From Hirudinaria manillensis (taxonomy: Eukaryota > Annelida > Clitellata > Hirudinida > Hirudinidae): DNA of 64,000 nucleotides. The stretch's first letter is position 1. Each line of letters begins with the position of its first letter. The notes beneath the pieces were generated by a model that did no database searches, was not told the DNA's origin, and saw only the letters and a program-made list of their open reading frames with translations. The translations under genes and the position numbers were made by a program. The DNA lies in NCBI GenBank assembly GCA_034509925.1, contig CM067531.1:6839319-6903318 (forward strand). The letters run 5' to 3'. Of the stretch, positions 27,001 to 33,357 are shown piece after piece.

Positions 27001-27975
27001 CAGCGAGACATCCTGACACGAAACCGCTGTGTTTTCAAAATCGCCCCTAATACTCCTCCTCCACTCCTCTGCTAACTTTCTCAGAAACTTACTATATTCA
27101 GACTCGAATTCGTATTCCTCCGGGTCATGGCCATTCTCTTACATTTAAAGAATTGTGCCAAAGAGACAAGAGTTAAAGGAGAGTTTCTATTCGTTGTACA
27201 ATATAGAAGAGTCTGATAAATAGAGTATTTTAGATTGTGAAAGGGTCGGCTCACAATTTTAATTTAAGTTTCAAAATCTACAAGTAAAATTTTTTAATAT
27301 GTGGTAATTGAAACTCCATAGAAAGATTGTCAGAAGAAGATCGTCCAATAGTTTAGTTAGCTCCTTCGATATGTAAGTCTTGTCTTACATATCATGTTTA
27401 TATTATGTTTTGATATATTTACCTAGGATAACGAAAAGATGTTTCATAAATTAAAACTTTCTCAGGCTCAAAATCTTCATCTCAAAATAGCTTTTTGCGA
27501 CAAAATCAAGGTTAATTATTAAATAATGTTTATATCTCTAACCAAGTTGCAATGATGCCAATGTAATATAAATCTTTCCTTTCAAGGACATGATTGATAT
27601 AAAATTTAAGCTGGAAGAAAAACTTCGAATTACCACAGAGAGGGATAAAATTTTAAGGCATGAATCTGAAAGCTTATCGCTAGAAATAGCTTTGCTAAAA
27701 TCTTATTCAAATGGGCGAAATCAAGTGCGTTTTAAGAAATCTTGACTTTAAATAAGATCTATTTATCGACCTTAAATATCGCAGGATGTTGGAATAACGT
27801 CATGTATAAAGCCTCCTAAATGTGTGAAAGATCAGGTTTAAACGAAAATAGTGTGAAGTCTGAAGCTGCTCTATTTCAAACTTTCTATTTTCAATTTCAG
27901 GGTATAGCAAACGAGCAAAACAATATTCCGCCCACTTTAGGTGAAAGGCTGTATAGTGACGCGGCACGAAAGTGA
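1..27975 (+). CDS. CNTRL: centriolin (centrosomal LRR/coiled-coil protein), 5' partial
   Basis: Centriolin is a mother-centriole and midbody scaffold needed for late cytokinesis. Exons read by splice sites and phase: 1-88, 182-366, 4866-5012, 5074-5380, 5451-5500, 15507-15653, 15721-15814, 18821-18949, 19098-19197, 20184-20372, 20578-20727, 22206-22292, 22471-22686, 22779-22915, 24437-24582, 24646-24719, 25144-25221, 25273-25368, 25434-25485, 25643-25767, 27427-27510, 27587-27724, 27785-27835, 27901-27975 (stop TGA). The first exon ends a leucine-rich repeat domain (LPCLEKLDDEEVT); exon 2 is coiled coil (ELKSKEFLKKL). The signature block is ELEHNLAFYKIDHKF followed by ESPYFGKAFYR, matching the vertebrate protein's ELEQELAFYKIDAKF...ESPYIGKSRY as I recall it. 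Exons from 18821 to the stop keep phase throughout and encode lysine/glutamate-rich coiled coil. At least one exon is missing between 15814 and 18821, because the phases do not meet. The long central coiled coil of the vertebrate protein is not visible in the 10-kb intron 5501-15506. Identity is strong for the N-terminal block; the coiled-coil exons are assigned by strand, order and phase. Confidence 0.8.
642..1060 (-). pseudogene. LINE reverse transcriptase fragment
   Basis: The minus strand reads SLSSGPDGI followed by an IHELPPDWRS segment, the start of the RT fingers in jockey/CR1-type non-LTR elements. Only the first part of the RT is present and it is followed by frame breaks. It lies in intron 2 of the centriolin gene. 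The clade cannot be fixed from so short a piece. Confidence 0.55.
1070..1810 (-). pseudogene. LINE ORF1 (gag-like) remnant
   Basis: Pieced across frameshifts, the minus strand gives FGKDPANTKLCLTLANSEAV, then YRILRLSPDGTARKLF and LTPREAEEAYQK. This resembles the nucleic-acid-binding ORF1 proteins of CR1/jockey-type LINEs, with their 'RLGK...RP' and 'DxTxxER' blocks. Several stops and frameshifts make it non-coding now. It sits just upstream, in the minus direction, of the RT fragment at 642-1060, so the two may be one internally deleted copy. Confidence 0.4.
1925..2312 (-). mobile_element. RLE-LINE 5' fragment (zinc finger and linker)
   Basis: On the minus strand the segment matches the 5' part of the element at 56210-59930: the stretch beginning MPPWS, a degenerate zinc finger (SRWTCGRVLNREG against SRCECGRTFATERG), then a linker with a PP..R..FPR-like block. 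One cysteine-histidine position is lost, and the linker is frameshifted. It abuts, in opposite orientation, the 3' fragment that starts at 2441. Confidence 0.6.
2441..3390 (+). mobile_element. RLE-LINE 3' fragment (knuckle, endonuclease remnant, tail)
   Basis: Plus-strand reading from LKPSRDKLRRG through CENYILHHILGNC (a degraded CCHC knuckle), HNQIFREACEATK and KIYFL follows the 3' third of the element at 56210-59930. The endonuclease is broken by stops. The untranslated tail (about 3170-3370) keeps the repeated 'AAAGAAGCCAACGAGAGC' motif of the family. It is a dead copy in a centriolin intron. Confidence 0.6.
3797..3890. repeat. foldback inverted repeat, about 94 bp
   Basis: The left arm (near 3800-3826, core CTTCGTTACAATGCCAC) and the right arm (near 3859-3888, core GTGGCATAGTAACGAG) are inverted copies around a short centre containing TTTTGCTCGG. 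The same arms flank the MITE-like element at 42039-42445. There is no coding sequence. Confidence 0.5.
3895..4400 (-). pseudogene. unrecognised coiled-coil-like ORF remnant
   Basis: The minus strand has two adjoining short frames, one with IEMEPAGFQKMREKLKFFE and HNTLMRELDQKLKKE, the other (4145-4393) with KEVTKKMNFFMDV and NNTLIMREFRKF. The composition is charged and helical, and the two frames look like distant repeats of one another. It may be a retroelement gag remnant or anonymous sequence; no function is assigned. Confidence 0.25.
5501..6233. other. centriolin intron, no gene seen
   Basis: AT-rich intronic sequence. The only structure noted is a near-perfect palindrome at about 5727-5747 (GAAATTACGAG then TCGTAATTTC, one mismatch at the centre), which could be the core of a small foldback element. 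Confidence 0.5.
6956..7912 (-). pseudogene. LINE reverse transcriptase ORF
   Basis: RT core motifs in order: SAYRPHHSTETA, LLLLDMSAAFDTVDHD (motif A aspartates), SGVPQGSVLGPILF (motif B region) and YADD (motif C, codons at 7285-7297). The 3' thumb and C-terminal domain continue out of frame at 6459-6896 (ARLIQGGRLS, WLKIPERVLYKTA). It belongs to the element at 6247-9606. The active-site residues are preserved, but the frame is open only over this segment. Confidence 0.8.
8266..9105 (-). pseudogene. LINE AP-like endonuclease ORF
   Basis: Residues recognisable for the exonuclease-endonuclease-phosphatase fold: SSIETWHDEGS (ETW block), GGLAVL, VTGDTNIHLEK (GDxN block) and SGLSDHTLL (SDH catalytic block). 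It nicks target DNA for target-primed reverse transcription. The N-terminal LNIRSIRKKFD block lies upstream at about 9130-9150 in another frame, so at least one frameshift separates the true start from this frame. The C-terminal part runs out of frame into 7644-8330. Confidence 0.75.
9620..10120 (-). mobile_element. decayed LINE 3' fragment
   Basis: Minus-strand reading gives broken RT C-terminal-like text (TYSLTRGQ, LEKCSIDST, LKSGILFLMP) with many stops. It directly adjoins the right target-site duplication of the LINE at 6247-9606, starting with a TATTTATTTATTT run. The assignment rests on resemblance to CR1/jockey C-termini and is weak. Confidence 0.35.
10121..11433. other. centriolin intron, no feature recognised
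   Basis: AT-rich. Short open frames around 10290-10760 overlap on both strands and show no family features or splice-consistent exon. Confidence 0.5.
11434..11537. repeat. GC-rich foldback segment, about 104 bp
   Basis: A sharply GC-rich block in AT-rich intron. Its ends are imperfect inverted repeats: ACCTGCGTGGGCCGGG at 11434 and CGGCCCGTTCAGGT at 11524. Similar GGCCGGG-rich ends occur in hAT-type elements, so a small non-autonomous DNA element is the likeliest reading. Confidence 0.35.
11540..12430. other. centriolin intron, no feature recognised
   Basis: AT-rich sequence. The 61-codon frame at 11658-11843 has no recognisable features and no supporting splice phase. Confidence 0.4.
12440..13283 (-). 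mobile_element. RLE-LINE, 5'-truncated copy
   Basis: The minus strand matches 58605-59890 of the best copy: SGKKF-type block near 13260, EEQDRVTKAIQLAQQGKW, RSLTWSDLWK and LPFKDNLRRWGF, then the knuckle region and the tail with CGAAACGTTCGAAGATGG. The endonuclease is largely deleted: the knuckle block jumps to an IEAIHRPRGAEPV segment. The 5' truncation point abuts a plus-strand copy at 13284. Confidence 0.75.
13284..14942 (+). mobile_element. RLE-LINE, 5'-truncated and internally deleted copy
   Basis: It begins at the RT block (SIQFRPMSLVNVEGKIFLS, then IEHISMIWEA), skips about 0.9 kb relative to 57690-58590, and resumes with the segment before the knuckle. A broken knuckle follows, then the endonuclease C-terminus (MDLEAKGYRVNLFPIEWGAR, GKSIYTFFIWIGMS) and the family tail at 14640-14942 including a GGCTGATCAACGGAT variant of the hairpin. 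Many stops make it non-functional. Confidence 0.75.
14943..15506. other. centriolin intron, no feature recognised
   Basis: AT-rich intron between the RLE-LINE copy and the exon at 15507. Confidence 0.5.
15815..16748. other. centriolin intron, no feature recognised
   Basis: AT-rich. An open reading beyond the donor at 15815 continues to about 15924, so a longer form of that exon ending before GTGTAT at about 15910 cannot be excluded. Confidence 0.4.
16749..17047 (+). mobile_element. solo LTR, Ty3-type, 299 bp
   Basis: It begins TGTTGGATGCC and ends GGGTTATTACA, so the TG...CA termini are intact. There is an AATAAA near the 3' end followed by the presumed U5. The 4-bp flank GTAT is repeated on both sides (16745-16748 and 17048-17051). 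The reverse complement of the whole block matches the LTR at 25881-26179, also 299 bp. There is no internal region, which fits LTR-LTR recombination. Confidence 0.8.
17455..17710 (-). mobile_element. RLE-LINE fragment
   Basis: The minus strand gives text matching the KVIQLAQQGKW region and a FRAQKE-like block of the family, corresponding to about 58640-58865 of the best copy. Only 250 bp remain. Confidence 0.5.
17800..18000 (-). repeat. tRNA-like SINE-like repeat
   Basis: On the minus strand the 5' part reads GGTGGCCGAATGGGTAGCG, similar to the A-box half of leucine/serine tRNAs. After about 75 bases comes CAGGGAGTGC. A diverged copy with the same two blocks at similar spacing is at 51640-51830, same strand. 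There is no convincing B box or cloverleaf, so it is not a tRNA gene. Confidence 0.4.
20788..21430 (-). mobile_element. Tc1/mariner-type transposon 3' part
   Basis: The terminal inverted repeat TACAATGCCTGCCATAAGG starts at 20788. Further in, the minus strand encodes the broken C-terminus of a Tc1-type transposase: GSIHILIPKKVIF, FPDLNLIEKLW (the catalytic-domain DLNPIE block) and LSEEWIKLDDQRLK. The 5' end is missing. It is an intronic relic related to the copy at 47318-47921. Confidence 0.6.
21630..21850 (-). mobile_element. RLE-LINE 3' tail only
   Basis: The minus strand contains the family tail with the intact hairpin ATCCGG-CTGATCA-CCGGAT at about 21716-21734, followed by CGAAACGTTTGAAGACGG. 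There is no coding sequence. It is a very short 5'-truncated insertion in a centriolin intron. Confidence 0.65.
22916..24436. other. centriolin intron, no feature recognised
   Basis: A 1.5-kb intron between two exons whose phases match across it. Neither strand shows a recognisable element. Confidence 0.5.
25881..26179 (-). mobile_element. LTR of the same family, 299 bp
   Basis: Reading on the minus strand it starts TGTTGGATCC and ends CCGGGTTATTACA, and it carries the AATAAA signal. A polypurine tract (AAGGAGGGGGCAG, minus strand, 26180-26192) sits directly upstream, so this is a 3' LTR. The matching 5' LTR is absent. Confidence 0.8.
26180..27145 (-). pseudogene. LTR-element internal ORF with leucine/glutamate repeats
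   Basis: Upstream of the polypurine tract the minus strand is open over about 300 codons apart from one stop near 26646. Text runs from YEFESEYSKFLRKLAEEW through several EPMDLPAES units followed by LPPEELPVKHTKLMVEQVES-like helical stretches (units of about 35-42 residues) to SHRSKREETEIRKKDK. There is no RT, protease or integrase. It could be a gag-like or accessory ORF of the element left after internal deletion. It lies in the intron before exon 27427. Confidence 0.5.
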
Positions 27976-28164
27976 ACAGATAAACTTCATCTGGTGTGAG
28001 GATGATTTGAACAGACTTGTGGCGTTACTGCCAATTTTTTATTGAATAAACATTAATAATAGTGATCTTCCAGTCAATAACAATTTATAACATGGAACAA
28101 AACAGTATGCTCAAGAGATACCAGAAAATAGAAAGATTTTAAATATTAAATATTAGATTGGTAC

Positions 28165-28390
28165 TGTTATAAGCCGGGGATCTGCAAATTAATCAATGTG
28201 AATCCTGGTTTATTGGAAGTATTCAGTTAAAATGACTGATCATAGGAGGTTATGAATTTATTGTTAGGCTGAAGTATTGAGGAACCTGCTACTTCTCTCT
28301 CCACCTGCTTTCTTTACATTATTGAAGAGGTTTATTATAAAAGAATATCAATATTTTCCCGATTAATTCCTTAGGAAGATAGGATCTTAG
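28165..28390 (-). mobile_element. diverged LTR remnant
   Basis: It starts TGTTATAAGCCGGGG and continues with CCTGGTTTATTGGAAG, aligning with the U5 and R side of the LTR at 25881. The other end is too diverged to place. It follows the centriolin stop codon by about 190 bp. Confidence 0.45.
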
Positions 28391-28429
28391 GATATGAAGT
28401 TGGAGGTACTGAAATGAATTTATGAAATA

Positions 28430-30400
28430 GTTATGGGAGCATATTATGGTCGTGTCTGAACAAACAAATACCTGCCTGAAAGTAATTTATTTGATGGACT
28501 GAGAATTTTGAATTTTCTAAAGGTGGGTTCAGTGTGGGAATCGTAGGGCAGGCCAACATGTGAAGATTAAACAGGGGACGTAAATAGATGAGTAGCTGGG
28601 TACCCAGACAAGGTTGTAGTAGTTTAAATATGGAAATATGAATGAGTAATTCCAAGAGATAGAATTAGTAGAAGTGCTACAGTGACGAATACATGAGATA
28701 ATGCCGACATTTTTGGAAATCTTATTAGCTAGGTATTGACTGTGATATTTGAATGCGATGGTCAATAAAAAGCATAGAAATTTACAGGTGCCATAAAGGG
28801 CAGTATTTTATGGTTAACTGTATGAAAAGCTTTTGCTAAGTCCAGAAATACCCCGATAGTTGATTGGCCTTGCTCCAAATTATGATATATTTTTGAGTAG
28901 ACGTAAGGGCGTGCAAGTTGAGTGACTGTCGAAATCCAAATTGTCCATTTATGACTGAATATTTATTAAGAAATATTTTAGTTATATTGAAAATTGTTTT
29001 TTCAAAGAACTTAGAATAGTGCTATTGTCCTTGGAGAATGCTATATGTAGGGGAATAACTTTAGAAACTTTCAGTGGATCTGGGAAAACACCTGAGCTGA
29101 ATGAGAAGTTGACTAATTGTGCTAGAATATGAGCTATCATGGTATTGAAATATTTGTTAAGGCTGGATCAATGCCATTATAGTTAATGCTGTGGGAAATT
29201 TTTAAGGTTTTTGATATTAGGACAACCTCTTCTGGAGTAACACTCGACAAGAAAATTGATTGCGATGATGAATTATTGATTTGAAAGTCGAAGTTGTTAA
29301 GAGCAATATTTTTATCAAGTTCCTTGCCAATGTTTGAGAAAAAGGCATTAAACCAGTTTGCTATTTCAACGGAAGACGTTAATAATTTACCATAAACACT
29401 GCAAAATGTGTTTGGAGGTAGCTGGTAACTGTTCTGCTCATCTAGATGATTTATTAAGTCCCAATTTTTTTGCAATTTCTCTCATAGAAGCTGAATATGT
29501 CTGAGTAAAACTGAACAATGACTGCTCCTTTGACGTTTTTGAATTTATTCCTGTAACAAATAAACTTCGATTTGTTAGAGAAATTCCTGCAGGATTTTAA
29601 TAGACCAGATGTCATCCAAAGCTTTTTGATCTTCTTTGTCTGCGGGTTATGGGAAAGCAAGTGTTGTATAGCTCAAAATAACTTTCCGGCCTCGAAATGT
29701 TGCGTTAAAATTGATCGACCTCCTATGCCAATTTCTTCAAAAAATTAGTTTTTTGCTTTCTAAACTCTGTTTACTAATATGTCTGTTCCCAAACTCATGC
29801 CTACCAGCACTAATGGCAAAATAGGTCTGAGATATCGTCAACGATTATTTTGGCAGAGTTTGAGTTATCAAGGATATTTGTAAATATCTTCTGTGTATGT
29901 TATGTTCTTAAACTTCATTGTAAATGATGATGATACTGCCAAATTGATGTTAATATCTCAAAAAAATGGTTCTGACATCTTGCAGTCGGACCGAGGAAGT
30001 GGCTGAATTCATCGTTAAACCTTTACACATTGTTGCTTGGAGGCCGATAGATAACACCAACAGTCACAAAAATTGCTGTGGCTTTAGTTTAATAACCAAA
30101 TATTCAAAGATGGTAACTTCAGAAGTTTGTTTAAGTAGTGAGAATTCTATAGAGCGATGAATGAAGCCCATACCATCTCGCCTCCTATGGCAAGGTCAGG
30201 ATGAAGGAGTAATCAAGTATTGCCACGGAGCCAGTTGTGTCAGGGTTAACCCATATTTCAGTTACAGATATTATTTTGGCTTTTGTGAATTTGTTAATTG
30301 TAATGACATCGTGAACTTTATTGGCTTCTACAATTTATATGGAGGAATGATAATTCAAGAGGCAATGTAGGTAGATTATCAAAGTCCGAGGGAGTGATGT
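28430..30400 (-). mobile_element. decayed LINE with endonuclease and RT
   Basis: Minus-strand order: LSFLHINCRS and the TEIWVNPDTTGSVAI endonuclease start (30390-30200), FVTVGVIYRPPSNN (about 30050), then RT text at 29475-29137 (WFNAFFSNIGKELD, FLSSVTPEEV, GIDPAL). The RT end at 28765-28540 keeps FPYLNYYNLVW. It is split into many frames by stops and frameshifts. Probably a jockey/CR1-group LINE, different from the one at 6247-9606. Confidence 0.7.
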
Positions 30401-30560
30401 AAGCATTCGATTGATCATTTTCAAAAAGTTGATATCAATATTTGCAAACTGGGATTTTCCATTGAGGTCTTCTGAGGATTCGTCGTTTTTACTAAATAAA
30501 GACTCCATATTCGATCGGAGAAAAAAACTACTTAGCTGCTATGATCACCAGAGGTTCAGA

Positions 30561-31500
30561 TAAAAAAAATTTACAAAATTGCAAAAATAAATTTGTGGAA
30601 ATTGCGAGTTTATAGCGAAAATTTGACCCACTTCTCCGCATCTACGCAGAGATATGAAAGATATTGAGCTTGTACATAGCTTAGGAGTCACTTGGCACTG
30701 TTGAACGACTAACAGGATAGATTTGTCGATTTATTGATTTTGTTTTTAAACCTCAACATGCATTATTTTACGCAATTTTTACTTTTGATGCCGCAAAGAG
30801 TCTGCTACATGGAATTGCCTAGAAAACGACGCGGAGGTGCCAAATCATTGGTAGATGATCTAGTATTATGACAATCCACATTTTTCGTGATAACTTCGGT
30901 CTAAAAGGCAAGTAAAGTTCGAACTAAGGAGGTATCATTGTTTAAATAAAGCGAATAGATCGAATTCAAAGTTATACTAATGCAGACCATCTTTATTTAC
31001 AGGAAGAAGTGAAACAATAGAGAGTGGAACCAAAAATCAGTAATATAATAATCCAAACTATTTTAACAAAACAAGCCTTTAAGCATAAAAACTCAACAAT
31101 CATAACAGAATGTTCGTAAATTTTGATCATGGATTAAGATTTTCAGCGTTTAGACTAAAGCATTTAATTCTTCTTTTGTCGAAAATAAGATTTTTTTATT
31201 GATGAAATCACATTTTTCATCTAATTTTATCTAGGCATTCCAAATTAAAAACACTTTAGAATTTAAATCTTAAAAACAGCCTTAAAATACAATAGGAATA
31301 TTCTTAATTAGTTTCCCTCCTGCGAAAGTGTCCTTAAAATGTAGAGTTTAAAAAACATTGTCGAGACCCTGGAGAGAGAATTATGACGACAATAATGATG
31401 ATGATTTTTAGGTAAGAATGGTGATGTTGACGATCATGGAAATGACGACGAACACGATGATAGCGATGAATTGCTCGGACAGGTTTGCAGTGCTCGTTTA
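30561..31500. other. intergenic, no gene recognised
   Basis: AT-rich. At about 31408-31490 one plus frame is strongly acidic (NGDVDDHGNDDEHDDSDE) and is followed by CAGGTTTG, but no neighbouring exon supports it. Confidence 0.35.
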
Positions 31501-31507
31501 TAAGATA

Positions 31508-31517
31508 CTTTGATCCC

Positions 31518-31550
<33 letters not shown>

Positions 31551-31580
31551 GAACGAACGAACGAACGAATGAATGAATTA
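31508..31580. repeat. compound tetranucleotide microsatellite
   Basis: A run of TTGA units changes stepwise into ACGA and then ATGA units, about 70 bp in all. Confidence 0.85.
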
Positions 31581-33119
31581 TTCCCTCTTCAAAAGGACGA
31601 TGACAAGAGGATCTCGTTATCCCCTTCATCTTCTTATTTCTTGAGGTTACACAGGTTACCTCGAGGACTCGACTTGGACTGGAAGGTTTCGAAACTGAAG
31701 GTCGCAAGCAGGACCATTTAAAATAGAAAGGATTACTGGTCCGTTCATTTCGTTACGCGACTGCTAATCAAGGAATAGAAAGATGATATCAAGCAGAGTA
31801 CTTCTTCAAAATTAACGAAAAATAAACTAATAGTAAACGAGCTTGCCTATCTTTCTAGCTTTATGCTTACATCAATTACTGGTTGGGTCTTCCCTCCGAC
31901 CCTTGATCTGGGCTAGATGAATAGACCATCTTCAGCTTACGCGGTACCTTTTATGTTTGTTGGGTTCGCTGAACCTTAGCCCCACTACGAAAGGGCCTTA
32001 AATTTAAAACGAAAGCACTACAAAACCTAATGCAAGACCCTCATTTAGACCTACTCGGAGGGAACTGATCCTACCACCAGAGAGTTCTGAGAACAAAGCA
32101 AAAACATTTTTATTGTTTCATCCGAGTTTCTATAAACTTCAAGAAAGCTATTTAAAAAAGCTCCCACCAAAAGTTAAATAAATATCTAAAATTCAATATA
32201 CATATGTAGATGTCCTCAAGCAAAATTATATTGCCACAAATTTTGACTCGTTTATCCCATCCCCCTTGCCTTATTCTCATAGATTACAGCCACCAACTCC
32301 ATTTTTATTCATCCCACCATCTCATCCATTTAGATCTCCATCACCTTACTCATCCATGTTGACTTCTCCCTTGCTTTCTCCTCAGTCTACCATTTCATTC
32401 CTCACCTCAACAGCTCTCTGAATCATCAATCAGTAAGTAAATTGACAGATTTGTTCTAATAAAGTGACATTTCAATTTACTCTTGATATATATCAATTCA
32501 GATCTTGAAAGGGCCTCTAATTATGTTATAAGAAACCTGGAGGTTGTGCAAAGGTTAGTATATATGTTAAGCCAACAAATGTGGAATTTTGAAGGAAGTC
32601 TAAATTCCCCCAATCTAGTATATGATGACAGTGCATACACTGGATGAAAGGAACAGATGAAATATATTTCTATAAGAATCCAGTTATTTTGTGAAAATTG
32701 CACATTTTTATTGTTAACTTCAATTTTGTTATGGATAATCCAGATTTTGGCTTTGGCATCCTATGTTGAACACAACATAGATTCTATTAATAGGAGGGTC
32801 ATGAAACAATTGCCAGCTGAAGGCATGGCCAGAAAATGCAATGTGACATGGTAGCACTGGAAAGATGCCTTTGGGCAATCTCGGTTGTTTGATGATATGT
32901 TTGGTGAGTGATAAGGCTCAAATTATGGACATTTCCGGAGCAATGAATTTTTTTTGTGTATTTCAGGGTAATAAAAAATGACCCAAGCACTTCTACTTCC
33001 ACTAAACAAGGTTTGGAAGTTGAATAGCGAATGTGGTTTGCAAACGCCAAGGACAGAGGTTCCGAGAACAGAAAGAAAATTATGACGATTATTTCTCAAT
33101 ATACATTTTATAAACTAGC
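31581..33119. other. intergenic, no gene recognised
   Basis: Moderately GC-richer stretches around 31600-32100 show no ORF or family feature. A pyrimidine-rich block lies at 32250-32420. The short minus frame at 32799-33050 has nothing recognisable. Confidence 0.4.
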
Positions 33120-33320
33120 TAAACTGGCTAGCATTTGTTTCACAAGAAACGTTTTGTAAAATGGCAAAAATAATTTTGGGTGAGCTACATAATTTAATAA
33201 TCCTAGGAAGTCGAAATTTTGCATATTTTGTATGTGCTAAAACGATGCAATGTCAAAATTGTAATAAATTCCAGTTTGATTCAAGAGTTTTGCATAAAAT
33301 ATGCATTTTTCCATCTATAT
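33120..33320. repeat. interspersed repeat, copy 1
   Basis: Matches 61640-61830 in the same orientation through shared blocks such as TGGGTGA, TAGGAAG, AAATTTT, GATG-AATGTC and ATAAATT. Class unknown. Confidence 0.35.
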
Positions 33321-33357
33321 TTTAGACTCAAATTTAATTCTTTTTAAGTAAAAAAAT

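Noticed and set aside
30161-30370. Plus-strand 69-codon frame
   Set aside because: It is antisense to the LINE endonuclease readable on the minus strand at 30400-30040.
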